Below the pieces are notes generated by a model. The model worked only from the letters and a program-made list of their open reading frames with translations. It was not told where the DNA came from and made no database searches. Position numbers and translations under genes: made by a program. Source: Palsa-504 sp963769715 (GTDB lineage Bacteria > Actinomycetota > Actinomycetes > Streptosporangiales > Streptosporangiaceae). From it: a DNA stretch of 64,000 nucleotides. Below, one piece after another: positions 48,094 through 56,104 of this stretch (position 1 is the first letter of the stretch; every line of letters starts with the position of its first letter). The stretch spans positions 124,001 to 188,000 of the forward strand of contig CAVYNE010000040.1 in the NCBI GenBank assembly GCA_963769715.1. The letters run 5' to 3'.

Positions 48094-48110
48094 ATCGAAA
48101 ATTTCGAAAT
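48094..48110. promoter_or_regulatory. CGAA/TTCG operator upstream of the sugar operon
   Basis: ATCGAAAATTTCGAAAT contains CGAAAATTTCG and TTTCGAAA, as in the other putative LacI sites. It lies about 465 bases before the sugar-binding-protein start and just beyond the end of the dehydratase gene. Confidence 0.4.
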
Positions 48111-48140
48111 ACTTTGGGTAATGACTGAGCTACGGGATGT

Positions 48141-48154
48141 CTCACGATCGTGAG
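48141..48154. promoter_or_regulatory. 14-base perfect palindrome
   Basis: CTCACGATCGTGAG is a perfect palindrome 45 bases beyond the dehydratase stop, in the upstream region of the leftward sugar operon. A regulator site is plausible; the cognate protein is unknown. Confidence 0.35.
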
Positions 48155-48198
48155 CGCGCCTGGGGTGCGAGCGGCGGCCCTGGGCAAGATGCCGGGCG

Positions 48199-49098
48199 TT
48201 ATCGGGCAGGCGCGTAAGGTGCTTGCCGGTCGAAGGCTTCGCGCATGCGGTCCAGGCCGCGCACGACGGCAGTGGTCAGCACGCCCACCTCGTCCACCGC
48301 CACGGCCACCACGTCGCCATCGGCCAGGCTGAACGGCGCGGGCGGCACCAGGCAGGTCCCGGTGGACAGCACTACGCCGTCGGGATGGATATCGGCCCGC
48401 ATCAGGTAGCCGGCCAGGTCGTCGAACCTGCGCCGCAGGGCGGAGGTGCTGGCCCGGCCCTGCCAGGCGATCGCGCCGTCGCGGCGGATCGTCAGCTCGA
48501 TGCCGAGGTCGTACGGGTTCGTGACCTCCCAGGAGGGGCGGATGGCCGGGCCCAGCGCGCAGCCGCCCAGGTAGATCTTGGCCTGCGGCAGGTAGAGCGG
48601 GTTCTCGCCCTCAATCGACCGGGACGACACGTCGTTGCACGCGGTGTAGCCCGCGATCTCGCCGAGGCGGTTGATCACCAGGGCGACCTCGGGCTCCGGG
48701 ACGTCCACGACCGAGTCGGCCCGGACCGCGATCGTCTGCCCGTCGCCGGCCACCCGCCACGCCGCCGACTTGAAGAACAACTCGGGCCGTTCGGCGTCGT
48801 AGACCTGCCGGTAGACGTCGGCCGAGCGCTCGCTCTCCTCGACCCGCGCCTCGCGCGAGGAATAGTACGTGACGCCTGCGGCCCAGACCTCGGTCCGGCC
48901 GTCGACGGGCGCCAGCAGCGTGACGTCCGTGGCCGGGACGCGCTCGCGTTCGGCCACGCGCTGCCTGATCTCAGCCAGCGGCAGCGCCCACAGGTCGGCC
49001 AGCGACCCCACGCCCGGCAGGCCGAACACCTGCCCCTCGTCGCGCACGCCGACCAGGGGAGCGCGGGATTCACTCGTGTGATACCTGACAATGTGCAC
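48199..49098 (-). CDS. FAH-family dehydratase, likely 2-keto-3-deoxy-pentonate dehydratase
   Basis: 299 residues of the fumarylacetoacetase fold: VWAAGVTYYSSREARVEES, the metal-binding EPEVALVINRLGEIAGYTAC, NDVSSRSIEGENPLYLPQAK and FDDLAGYLMRADIHPDGVVL. The SSRSIEGENPLYLPQAK stretch is typical of 2-keto-3-deoxy-D-arabinonate dehydratases of the oxidative (Weimberg-type) pentose route. GTG 49098 with GAAAGAGGTG is preferred to the longer open frame. Together with the aldose-dehydrogenase-like gene next door it suggests that released pentose is oxidised rather than isomerised. Confidence 0.8.
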   Translation of the reverse strand: MHIVRYHTSESRAPLVGVRDEGQVFGLPGVGSLADLWALPLAEIRQRVAERERVPATDVTLLAPVDGRTEVWAAGVTYYSSREARVEESERSADVYRQVYDAERPELFFKSAAWRVAGDGQTIAVRADSVVDVPEPEVALVINRLGEIAGYTACNDVSSRSIEGENPLYLPQAKIYLGGCALGPAIRPSWEVTNPYDLGIELTIRRDGAIAWQGRASTSALRRRFDDLAGYLMRADIHPDGVVLSTGTCLVPPAPFSLADGDVVAVAVDEVGVLTTAVVRGLDRMREAFDRQAPYAPAR

Positions 49099-49464
49099 GA
49101 GGGTCACCTCTTTCGGCGGGACGACGCCCGGTATGACGGCAGAGTATGACGACCCTATGACACCTGCGGGCGGCCCGCTCGAAAGCTTTCCATCTGCGAT
49201 CCCGCCGCGAGCCCTTGTCGCGCTAGGCAGCACGCTAGCCAGCAGGCACCGGCGACTTAGCCGCCGACGAGCGTTGCGACCGTTTCCCGTGGTGAGCAGC
49301 GATACTTGACATGCTGGCGTTCGCCGCCATACGTTGCCTGAGACCCCTTAAACGCCGGAACTTTTGCTGAAAGTTTCGGACGTGCTCGGTCGTCAGGGCA
49401 TGGCCTTCGAACGGCTGGACCAGCTCGCGCTCGAGCACCTCTACGGTGTCCGCTAGGAGGGCGC
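49099..49464. other. Divergent intergenic region with a gene-end remnant
   Basis: 366 bases. On the plus strand, 49382-49456 reads GRQGMAFERLDQLALEHLYG and ends VR, stop, just before the ribosome site of the next gene. It looks like the last 24 residues of a lost gene. CTTTTGCTGAAAGTTTCGG (49361-49379) is a weak relative of the LacI-type sites. Confidence 0.35.
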
Positions 49465-50421
49465 ATGGAGACCAAGCCCGCCGACCGCCGGCCGCTAGGC
49501 CGGACGGGACTGCAGGTATCGCCCGTCTGCATCGGCACCAGCCCGCTCGCGAGCATGCCCGCGCTCTACGGCTATGAGGTAGCCGGGGACCGTGCGGAAG
49601 CGACGATCCTGGCGACCCTGCGGAGCCCGTTCAACTTCATGGACACGTCCAACAACTACGGCGGCGGCTCGGCCGAGCGGCGCATCGGCCGTGCGCTGGC
49701 CGCGGCCGGCGGCCTGCCGCCCGGATTCGTGCTCGCGACCAAGGTAGACGCCGATCCCGACACCGGCGACTTCTCCGGTGAGCGGGTCAAGCGCTCGGTC
49801 GAGGAGAGCCTGGAGCGGCTCGGGCTGGACCGCGTCCCGCTGATGTACCTGCACGACCCGGAGTATCACCTCACCTTCGCCGAGGCGATGGACCGAGGCG
49901 GTCCGGTCGAGGCCCTCACCGCGCTGCGCGATCAGGGCGTGCTGGCTTACCTCGGCGTGGCAGGCGGGCCCGTTCGGCTCATGAAAGAATTCATCGCCAC
50001 CGGCCAGTTTGACGCGGTGCTCAGCCACAACAGGTTCACGCTGGTCGACCGCAGCGCCGGGCCGTTGATGGACGACGCGCGCCAGCGCGGGGTGGCGTTC
50101 GTCAACGGGGCGCCCTACGGCGGAGGCATGCTGGCCAAGGGACCCGACACGCAGCCCAAGTACGCCTACCGGCCGGCCGGCGAAGTCGTCCAGGGCGCGG
50201 TCCGCGCGATGCAGCGGGCCTGCGCGGCCCATGGTGTGTCGCTGGCCGCCGCGGCGTTGCAGTTCTCGCTCCGCGATCCGCGGGTTGCCGCCACGGTGGT
50301 GGGCGTGTCCGAGCCGTCGCGGATCGGGCAGATCACCGCGCTGATGTCGGAGCAGATCCCCGCCGGGCTCTGGGCGGAGCTCGACGCGCTGTCCGTCGAT
50401 CCTGAGTTCTGGCTGAATTGA
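49465..50421 (+). CDS. Aldo/keto reductase, aldose-1-dehydrogenase type
   Basis: 318 residues. RRPLGRTGLQVSPVCIGTS, catalytic Asp and Tyr in FMDTSNNYGGGSAERRIG, Lys in LATKVDADPDTGDFSGE, His in LMYLHDPEYHLTF, and cofactor end ATVVGVSEPSRIGQI. The pattern fits D-threo-aldose 1-dehydrogenase/L-fucose dehydrogenase proteins, which oxidise an aldose to its lactone with NAD(P). ATG 49465 has AGGAGGG. The stop overlaps the ATG of the SDR remnant (TGATGG). It fits upstream of the dehydratase in an oxidative sugar pathway. Confidence 0.88.
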   Translation: METKPADRRPLGRTGLQVSPVCIGTSPLASMPALYGYEVAGDRAEATILATLRSPFNFMDTSNNYGGGSAERRIGRALAAAGGLPPGFVLATKVDADPDTGDFSGERVKRSVEESLERLGLDRVPLMYLHDPEYHLTFAEAMDRGGPVEALTALRDQGVLAYLGVAGGPVRLMKEFIATGQFDAVLSHNRFTLVDRSAGPLMDDARQRGVAFVNGAPYGGGMLAKGPDTQPKYAYRPAGEVVQGAVRAMQRACAAHGVSLAAAALQFSLRDPRVAATVVGVSEPSRIGQITALMSEQIPAGLWAELDALSVDPEFWLN

Positions 50422-50627
50422 TGGCGCAGCTGGACGGCAAGGTGGCCGTCATCACCGGCGCGACGGCTGGCATCGGCCTGGCCATTGCGAAGCGTTTCGT
50501 GGCCGAGGGCGCCTACGTTTTCGTCACCGGGCGCAGGCAGTCCGCGCTCGACGCGGCGGTCGCCGAGATCGGCCGGAACGTCACCGGCGTCGAGCTAGTC
50601 GTGGATGGCGGCATGAGCCAGACGTGA
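50421..50627 (+). pseudogene. SDR with an in-frame internal deletion
   Basis: Only 68 residues. LDGKVAVITGATAGIGLAIA and VFVTGRRQSALDAAVAEIG are the normal SDR N-terminus; then RNVTGV passes directly into ELVVDGGMSQT, the normal C-terminus. Full-length relatives have RNVTGVQGD.. near residue 60 and ..VTGVEL.VDGG near residue 235, so some 170 residues with Ser, Tyr and Lys are gone and the two VTGV codon runs were merged. Reading frame, start and stop are preserved. An NAD-binding-only micro-protein could still be made but cannot be a dehydrogenase. Confidence 0.75.
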
Positions 50628-50760
50628 CGACGTACCTCCGTACGGGCGGCATCGCCGTGCTCACCGTGGGATCGCGAGCGCATTACGATTACGCTGTCTG
50701 GCCGGGAAAGCGCAGCGCGCAGGGGGCTCCCTCGGCGCTGACCCGGCCGAAGGGAGCATG

Positions 50761-51860
50761 ATGGCAAGCGAGCCCAGACTCGCCCGGGACCGGGTGACGC
50801 TGGCCGACATCGCCGCGGCCGCCGGGGTGTCCGTTCCGACAGTTTCGAAAGTACTGAACGGGCACGCTGACGTCGCCCCCAAGACACGTTCCCGGGTTGA
50901 GACGCTACTCGCGGACTTCAACTACGCGGCGCCCCGGCGCGCGGGCCGGTCGTGCCTGATCGATCTGGTATTCGCCGACCTCAGCCCGTGGGCCGTCGAG
51001 ATCATCCGCGGCGCCGAGGAGGCCGCCTCCGCCGAGGGCTGCCGGATCGCCGTCTCGGTCGTGTCCGGCGAGCCCGACACGGAGCAATGGCTGACCCGGT
51101 TGTCGACCAGCCAGACCAACGGCGTCATCCTGGTCCTGACCGAACTGTCGCCTGCCTACCGGGCCAGGCTGGCGGCGATGCACATGCCGGTGGTGATCGT
51201 GGACCCGGTCGGCCAGCCCGACCCGCGGATCCCGTCGATCGGGGCGACCAACTGGCCGGCGGCCTGATGGCCACCGAGCACCTGATCGAGATCGGTCACC
51301 GCCGGATCGGGACCATCACCGGCCGCCCGTCGCTGCTGTGCAGCCAGGCACGGCTGGACGGGTACCGAGCCGCACTCGAGCGGGCAGGCATCCCGGCGGA
51401 TCCGGCCCTGGTCTACTCCGGCGACTTCCACTTCGAGGCGGCGCTGGTGGCGGCGACCGACATGCTCAAGCTGGACGACCCGCCCACGGCGATCTTCGCG
51501 GGCAGCGACATGCAGGCCATGGGGGTCTACGAGGCGGCCCGGCTGCACCGGCGGCGGATTCCCGATGACCTGAGCGTGGTCGGCTTCGACGACCTGCCGA
51601 TGTCGGGCTGGGTGTCGCCGCCGCTGACCACGATCATCCAGCCGCTCGCGCAGATGGCGGCCATGGCCACGCGCACGATCCTCGCGCTGCTCGACGGCCG
51701 CACCGACACCTCGAGCAACCGGGTCGAGCTGACCACGTCGCTGGTCGTCCGGGCCAGCACGGCTCCGCCGCGGAAAAAGGCGGCTGGCCGCGGGGCCGCG
51801 AAGGCCGGGCCGGGCGGCACCAGATCCAGCCGCCGCGGCCGCGAGGTCCGGTCCAGCTGA
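50761..51860 (+). pseudogene. LacI-family regulator 3, one frameshift
   Basis: About 366 residues. HTH: VTLADIAAAAGVSVPTVSKV; core: MPVVIVDPVGQPDPRIPSIG, MATEHLIEIGHRRIGTITGR, AIFAGSDMQAMGVYEAAR and FDDLPMSGWVSPPLTT. A basic Lys/Arg/Gly-rich tail of about 30 residues follows. At about 51258 TGGCCGGC should be TGGGCCGGC; one missing G breaks the frame after GATNW. ATG 50758 or 50761 has GAAGGGAG. It is closer to LacI 2 than to LacI 1. Confidence 0.87.
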
Positions 51861-51904
51861 CCGGAGCGGGTTCGGTCTTCATCGCATCTTGTTCGGGTTG
51901 TTCA

Positions 51905-52076
51905 CCCGGGCACGCCTGGCTGGCCAGGGTGGCGGTCGGGATCGGCCTGGGCGTGCTGTGAGGCGGGATCTTCGGGTTCGCCGCCCACCACCTCGCGACC
52001 CGCGGCAAGCGTGACTTCACCTCCCTGCGCGGGCTGTCCGCGGCCCACTATGACCTGGTTGCGTGTGAGGGGTACT
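51905..52076 (+). pseudogene. Possible general-stress-protein C-terminal fragment
   Basis: The plus strand reads HAWLARVAVGIGLGVL, an in-frame TGA, then GGIFGFAAHHLATRGKRDF and LRGLSAAHYDLVACEGY before TAA. A glycine-rich hydrophobic segment followed by G-x-R-D-F-x-S is how several actinomycete general stress proteins end. There is no start codon and one internal stop, so it is a relic if real. Low certainty. Confidence 0.3.
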
Positions 52077-52242
52077 AATAGGCGCCCCTCCTCCGCGGCG
52101 GCATTATCGCGCCGAAGAGCCAGAAGAATGGCAAGAAGATGCCAATGATAAATATGACCCAATGGCCCTTCCTGAGCGTCATTACGCCAAGAGTGACGAT
52201 AAGCACGAAGTAGAGAATAGCTCCACCAATGGCCCAGAACAT
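52075..52242 (-). CDS. Small two-helix membrane protein
   Basis: 55 residues: MFWAIGGAILYFVLIVTLGV, then a basic loop MTLRKGHW and a second helix VIFIIGIFLPFFWLFGAIM with a basic end RRRG. ATG 52242 has a strong AAAGGAGATC site. It resembles the small PLDc_N/SHOCT-less membrane peptides of actinomycetes. Function unknown. Encoded just downstream of the ClC gene on the same strand. Confidence 0.65.
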   Translation of the reverse strand: MFWAIGGAILYFVLIVTLGVMTLRKGHWVIFIIGIFLPFFWLFGAIMPPRRRGAY

Positions 52243-52301
52243 TTCGATCTCCTTTACAGAACTTGTCACTGTCTTCCGGCGGCGCCGGGTACCGGTGACC
52301 C

Positions 52302-53621
52302 TCAAACCGGAGTTGCTGGTTTCGCCCCGGCCGCTGGTTTCGCCCCGGCTGCGCGGGCCTGCTTGCGTCTGGCCAGGAGGTATTTCACGCCTTCCATAGT
52401 GAGGAAAGCGGTGACGACGGCGATGAGAATGGGTGCGGTCTGCAGGGCCCCGACCTGGGTCAGGAACGCGGCCATCAGTACCATCGAGAACGGCGCGGCC
52501 ACCGCCGCCCCCGGGACGGCGGCGAGCAGGCAGGTGAACGCCAGTCCCAGCGGCACGCCGGGGATGACCTGGTGGACGATCACCCCGGCCGTCCCGCCGA
52601 TGAACAGCGACGGGAAGATGGGCCCGCCCACGAAGCCGCTGCCCTGGCTGACCGCGAAGGTGAGCATCTTCGCGATGAGCGTGGCGACGAGCAGGCCCAG
52701 GCCGAGGGTCCCCGCGCCGCTGAGCACGGTATTGAGCTGGTCGCTGCCGCTGAACATGGTCAGCGGCAGGGCCACGCCGACGATCCCGAAGATCACCCCG
52801 CCGAGCACTGATTTGGCGATGGCCGGGACCTTCAGCCGGCCGAACAGCCGCGCCGCCCCCATCATGAACGCGGCTAGCAGCGTCACTACCAGAGCCGCGA
52901 ACAGGCCGAGGGGGATCCCGGCGAGCAGCTGCCAGTCGTGGTAGGTGTACTGCGGCACCTTGTAGTCGCCAAGGAACACGGCGCCGGCGATGGCGAAGTA
53001 GATGCCGAACGAGACGCTCGAGGCCACGATCTGCGCGGCCAGGGCCTTGACGAGCTTCTGCCCGCCTGGGCGGGCGACCTCCAGGATCAGCATCACCACG
53101 ATCACCGTGCTGGAGAACAGCCCGCCGTAGGCGCCGGCGAAGCCGGCCAGGGTGTTCACCTGGGAGTCCTCGTCGCCGAGTCCTCGTCGCTGGGCGACCC
53201 AGCTGCCCGCCCCGCCGCCCATGGCGCCCAGCGCCTTCTCCGGGCCGAGGCTGGCGCCCCCGATCAGCGACACCAACGAGACGGCCGCGATCCCGGGCAC
53301 CAGTCCCACCTCGACGTGCCCGGTTTGCAGGTCGTCGAACAGGCCGGGGGTCTCCCAGGGCAGGCGGGTCAGGCGGCGTACCAGGCCGACCGCGACGCCG
53401 GCCGCCACAGCGACCGCCACCCACCACCAGTGGCCGCCGAACCAGCCCGGGTGGGAATCGCTGTACCACTTGCCCCCGAGCTTGATCGCTCCGACGAAGA
53501 TCAGGCCGGCGAACGCGCCGAATATCCCGAGGACCACCGCGCACGCCATCAGAACCCAGAACTCCCGCTTCTGGGTGACCGGCGGTGCGGCGGCCGGCCC
53601 GGGCGGGGCGGTCACGGGCAA
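52302..53621 (-). CDS. ClC-family chloride channel or transporter
   Basis: 439 residues with ten or more hydrophobic helices. Selectivity-filter motifs are recognisable: GGASLGPEKALGAMGGG (equivalent of GREGP), FAGAYGGLFSSTVIVVMLIL, and GFVGGPIFPSLFIGGTAGV (equivalent of GGIFxP). The external gating Glu position in GPEKAL is kept. The protein moves chloride (or fluoride, nitrate) across the membrane. The TTG start at 53621 or GTG at 53615 is uncertain. The C-terminus ends in an Ala/Lys/Pro repeat, without CBS domains. Confidence 0.88.
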   Translation of the reverse strand: MPVTAPPGPAAAPPVTQKREFWVLMACAVVLGIFGAFAGLIFVGAIKLGGKWYSDSHPGWFGGHWWWVAVAVAAGVAVGLVRRLTRLPWETPGLFDDLQTGHVEVGLVPGIAAVSLVSLIGGASLGPEKALGAMGGGAGSWVAQRRGLGDEDSQVNTLAGFAGAYGGLFSSTVIVVMLILEVARPGGQKLVKALAAQIVASSVSFGIYFAIAGAVFLGDYKVPQYTYHDWQLLAGIPLGLFAALVVTLLAAFMMGAARLFGRLKVPAIAKSVLGGVIFGIVGVALPLTMFSGSDQLNTVLSGAGTLGLGLLVATLIAKMLTFAVSQGSGFVGGPIFPSLFIGGTAGVIVHQVIPGVPLGLAFTCLLAAVPGAAVAAPFSMVLMAAFLTQVGALQTAPILIAVVTAFLTMEGVKYLLARRKQARAAGAKPAAGAKPATPV

Positions 53622-53766
53622 CGCTCACTCATGCCTGACCAACTCCCTCGCGACGCGGTGATACCAGCCCGGGACTCATCCATCATTCGAATGCTGGGGG
53701 TGCCGGTCGGCGAAAACATCACCCGCGCCGGATGACCGTTCGGGTTCGGGCTGGTGGCCGCCCGTC

Positions 53767-54006
53767 CTAGGCCCCGGCGTCATCGGCTGGCTGGCGGCCC
53801 GTCCGCCCGGCCGCGACCACGGCATCGACCGTACGAAGGAAGCCGATCAGCGCGATCGCCAGGAACGCCGCACCGATAAGCGCCAGGATTTCCGCCTCCG
53901 GCCGTCCGGTCTTGCGGGCGATCGCACGGGCGACCGGCTGAGCGGCGGCCCTGGTCCGGCCGGTCAGGCCAGCCTGGCCCATCGCCACCAAGTTCCACTT
54001 CGCCAT
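53767..54006 (-). CDS. Small membrane protein
   Basis: 79 residues. A basic amphipathic front (GRTRAAAQPVARAIARKTG) is followed by one membrane helix ILALIGAAFLAIALIGFLR and a short polar tail. ATG 54006 with GGAAGGAG is well supported. Unknown function; similar small proteins are common in soil actinomycetes. Confidence 0.6.
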   Translation of the reverse strand: MAKWNLVAMGQAGLTGRTRAAAQPVARAIARKTGRPEAEILALIGAAFLAIALIGFLRTVDAVVAAGRTGRQPADDAGA

Positions 54007-54372
54007 CCGAGGCGCTCCTTCCCTATATCACCAGAACAGGTGAGCCTTCGCGTGAAGCGCGTTTTCGGCCATTTCTAAGGGACCTTAAGCGGTAGTCCTG
54101 CTAGCGCCCAGGGCTGTGCGGCCTTCTCGCTCATCTGCCACGATGCGCGCGGACGTCCTGGCCCCGCCTCACCCTCGCTGGGTGAGGCGGAGCCCCAACG
54201 CGGTTGGCGGGTCGAGACCGCAGAAGCCGACCTGGCCAAGGCGCTGGGCGGCAGCGCTAGGCCGGGGCGAGCGCGTCAAGCTGCACAACGCCGAGGCGAT
54301 CTAGTCCGCCTGCCGCCCAGACGACTAACGCCGCGGGCCAGCCGGATGTGGAGGCGCGCTCCTGGCGGGGGC
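54007..54372. other. Intergenic region, nothing recognised
   Basis: 366 bases between the small membrane protein and the end of the TMEM175-like gene. A plus-strand frame ends RGERVKLHNAEAI at TAG 54304 but resembles nothing I know and has no start signal. CCTCACCC TCGC TGGGTGAGG (54167 onward) can form a short stem. Confidence 0.3.
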
Positions 54373-55009
54373 TCATGGACGCCGGAACAGCAGCCGTGAG
54401 ACTTCCCGGAACGGCACGATCAGGTACACCGTGATACCGAAGTACAACGCCACCGCCGCTCCCGGCACGACGAGCCCGATCAGGATCGCGATCACGTACC
54501 CGATCACGACGGGCAGCAGTTTCCGGTGCGCGATCAGCGATTCCTCGCCGTCTCCCCGCGGTGAGTAGAGGTGCTCGTGCCGTGCGTAGGCGTCCAGGGC
54601 GGATCCCAGGAGGCGGATGGCCAGCAGTGTCAGCCCGTAGACCGTGACCGCCACGCGTTCGGCGGCCGTGTTGTTCAGGGCGTCTGCGACGAGCCGGGTG
54701 GGGAACGGCAGGAACGCCACCACGAGCAGGACGAGCAAGTTGATTTGCAGGAAGACCGGATCTGACCGGGCGAGCCGGTCGGTCAATGCGGTGTGCGCGA
54801 GCCACGCGGCGCCGATCGTCAGGAAGCTGACGACGTAGGCCACGTAGCCGGGCCAGGCCTGAAGCACCTGCTTCAGCGGCCGGCGGATGAACCGCGAGGT
54901 CCAGCACGAGCAGCGTGGCGGCGATGGAGAACACGCCGTCGCTGAAGGCCGCCAGCCGGTCGGTCCCCAGGGACCGGCGTCCGCGCGGCGTGTCTCCGTC
55001 AGCTGGCAC
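54373..55009 (-). pseudogene. TMEM175/DUF1211-family channel, one frameshift
   Basis: About 210 residues. GTG 55009 with AAGGAG starts the family; the hallmark R-x-x-x-F-S-D is in TDRLAAFSDGVFSIAATLL. After a frame change near 54885 the helices continue LKQVLQAWPGYVAYVVSFLT, WLAHTALTDRLARSDPVF, then VYGLTLLAIRLLGSALDAY and VIGYVIAILIGLVVPGAAVA. Bacterial TMEM175 proteins are potassium-permeable channels. Only one or two bases separate the frames, so the gene may be intact in the cell. Confidence 0.75.
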
Positions 55010-55414
55010 GGTACTGTCTCCTTCGCGTCGGCAGGCGGTGGTGGCCCCTATGGAGACAGGCCTCCAATTCGGCAACCGGGCAGTACGCGTCCAGCCTGCC
55101 CGACCGGGAGCGGTTATGCCACGCGGCAGCGCCAGGCAGATGGCCGCCGGGCACGGGGCCAGGGTCCTTCGCCGGGCTGACCAATGACCCTGGCCGCCCG
55201 CACCCCGGCGCGCCGCACTTCCACCGCCGCTTGCACCACGCCTCCTGCACCACTGGCCGCCCGGGCACCGGGGCCGGTCCGTTTTCAAAACGTCGGCGGA
55301 GGGACAGTCTTCAGGCGCCGGCGTCACTGCCAGCGCGGGGCCGCTGGCCTAGCCACTGCGCATAAGACCTGGATTCATCCGGCCGGGTTCCACACCTCCG
55401 GGCAGGGCCTGGGC
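55010..55414. other. Intergenic region, nothing recognised
   Basis: About 400 bases before the antiporter fragment. The open frames have no family resemblance. The promoter for the leftward TMEM175-like gene must be here. Confidence 0.3.
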
Positions 55415-55757
55415 GAACACGAGCGCGGCGGTGCGGACCAGCCTGACCAGGAACGAGCGGATCTTCGTCGGATCCATGGACCCGCGGGGGATCGTCGCGG
55501 CATCCACCGCCGCGACCTTTACTGCCCCGCTCGTCGCACTGCACATCAGCGGGGCGAGCAAGCTGCTGGCCGCGACGTTCCTGGTGATCGTCGGAACCGT
55601 CGCCATCTACGGCCTCGCCGCAACCCCCCTCGCCCGTAAGCTCGGCCTCCGCCAACCCGAACCGGACAAAAGCCCTGCGGAACAACCCCCGCTAAACCCA
55701 CCTGGGACAGGCGGAGGGCCAGCCGGCCCAAGTGCGGCCACCCGGGCCGGGCAATGA
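55415..55757 (+). pseudogene. Sodium/proton antiporter (CPA1) fragment
   Basis: The frame reads VRTSLTRNERIFVGSMDPRG, then IVAASTAATFTAPLVALHIS, LLAATFLVIVGTVAIYGLAA and PLARKLGLRQPEPD. The W/S-M-x-P-R-G-I-V-A-A motif is the signature transmembrane segment of NhaP/CPA1 exchangers, located near their C-terminal helices. The ten or so helices before it and the cytosolic domain after it are missing; a Pro/Gly-rich tail leads to the stop. A gene relic, not a transporter. Confidence 0.6.
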
Positions 55758-55839
55758 CCTTGACGAGCGCCTCCAGCGGGAACTTCCCGTCAAATGCGCG
55801 CACCATCGAAGGGGTGGTGAGGCCGTTTCTGATGCCTGG

Positions 55840-56073
55840 TCAGGCCTTCTTCTTCCTGCCGGTGCGGGCGATCGCGCCGGCGGCCGGCGCGATCACGAGC
55901 CAGAGCCCGATCGTGACCACCATGGACGTGATGTAGCCGAACGGTCGGATGCCTACATCTGATGCGGTGATCCCCGCGAAAAGCATCAGCAACCAGGAGC
56001 TGACGAAGAACGCCGGCCCTGCGGCGAGGATCCCGAAGAAGTCATTCACTGCGTTCACCTTCTCGTTCTGCAC
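55840..56073 (-). CDS. Small two-helix membrane protein
   Basis: 77 residues with helices FFGILAAGPAFFVSSWLLML and ITSMVVTIGLWLVIAPAAGA and a basic end TGRKKKA. The GTG start at 56073 precedes QNEKVNAVNDF. It lies 31 bases downstream of the SRPBCC gene on the same strand and may be co-transcribed. Function unknown. Confidence 0.6.
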   Translation of the reverse strand: MQNEKVNAVNDFFGILAAGPAFFVSSWLLMLFAGITASDVGIRPFGYITSMVVTIGLWLVIAPAAGAIARTGRKKKA

Positions 56074-56104
56074 GCTGCCCTGGGCCCATGGATCATCACC
56101 AAGG

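Larger units (their letters stand above)
47630..48198. other. Control region of the sugar operon
   Basis: 569 bases without a convincing gene between the binding-protein gene and the dehydratase gene. It holds the 23-base direct repeats at 47711-47757, AAAAGTTTTCGG at 47764-47775, ATCGAAAATTTCGAAAT at 48094-48110 and the 14-base palindrome at 48141-48154. The open frames here are by-products of base composition. Confidence 0.5.

Noticed and set aside
50841..50852. TTTCGAAAGTA in the LacI 3 gene as an operator
   Set aside because: It encodes the conserved Val-Ser-Lys-Val of the HTH (GTT TCG AAA GTA), so codon choice explains it. A regulatory role is not needed.
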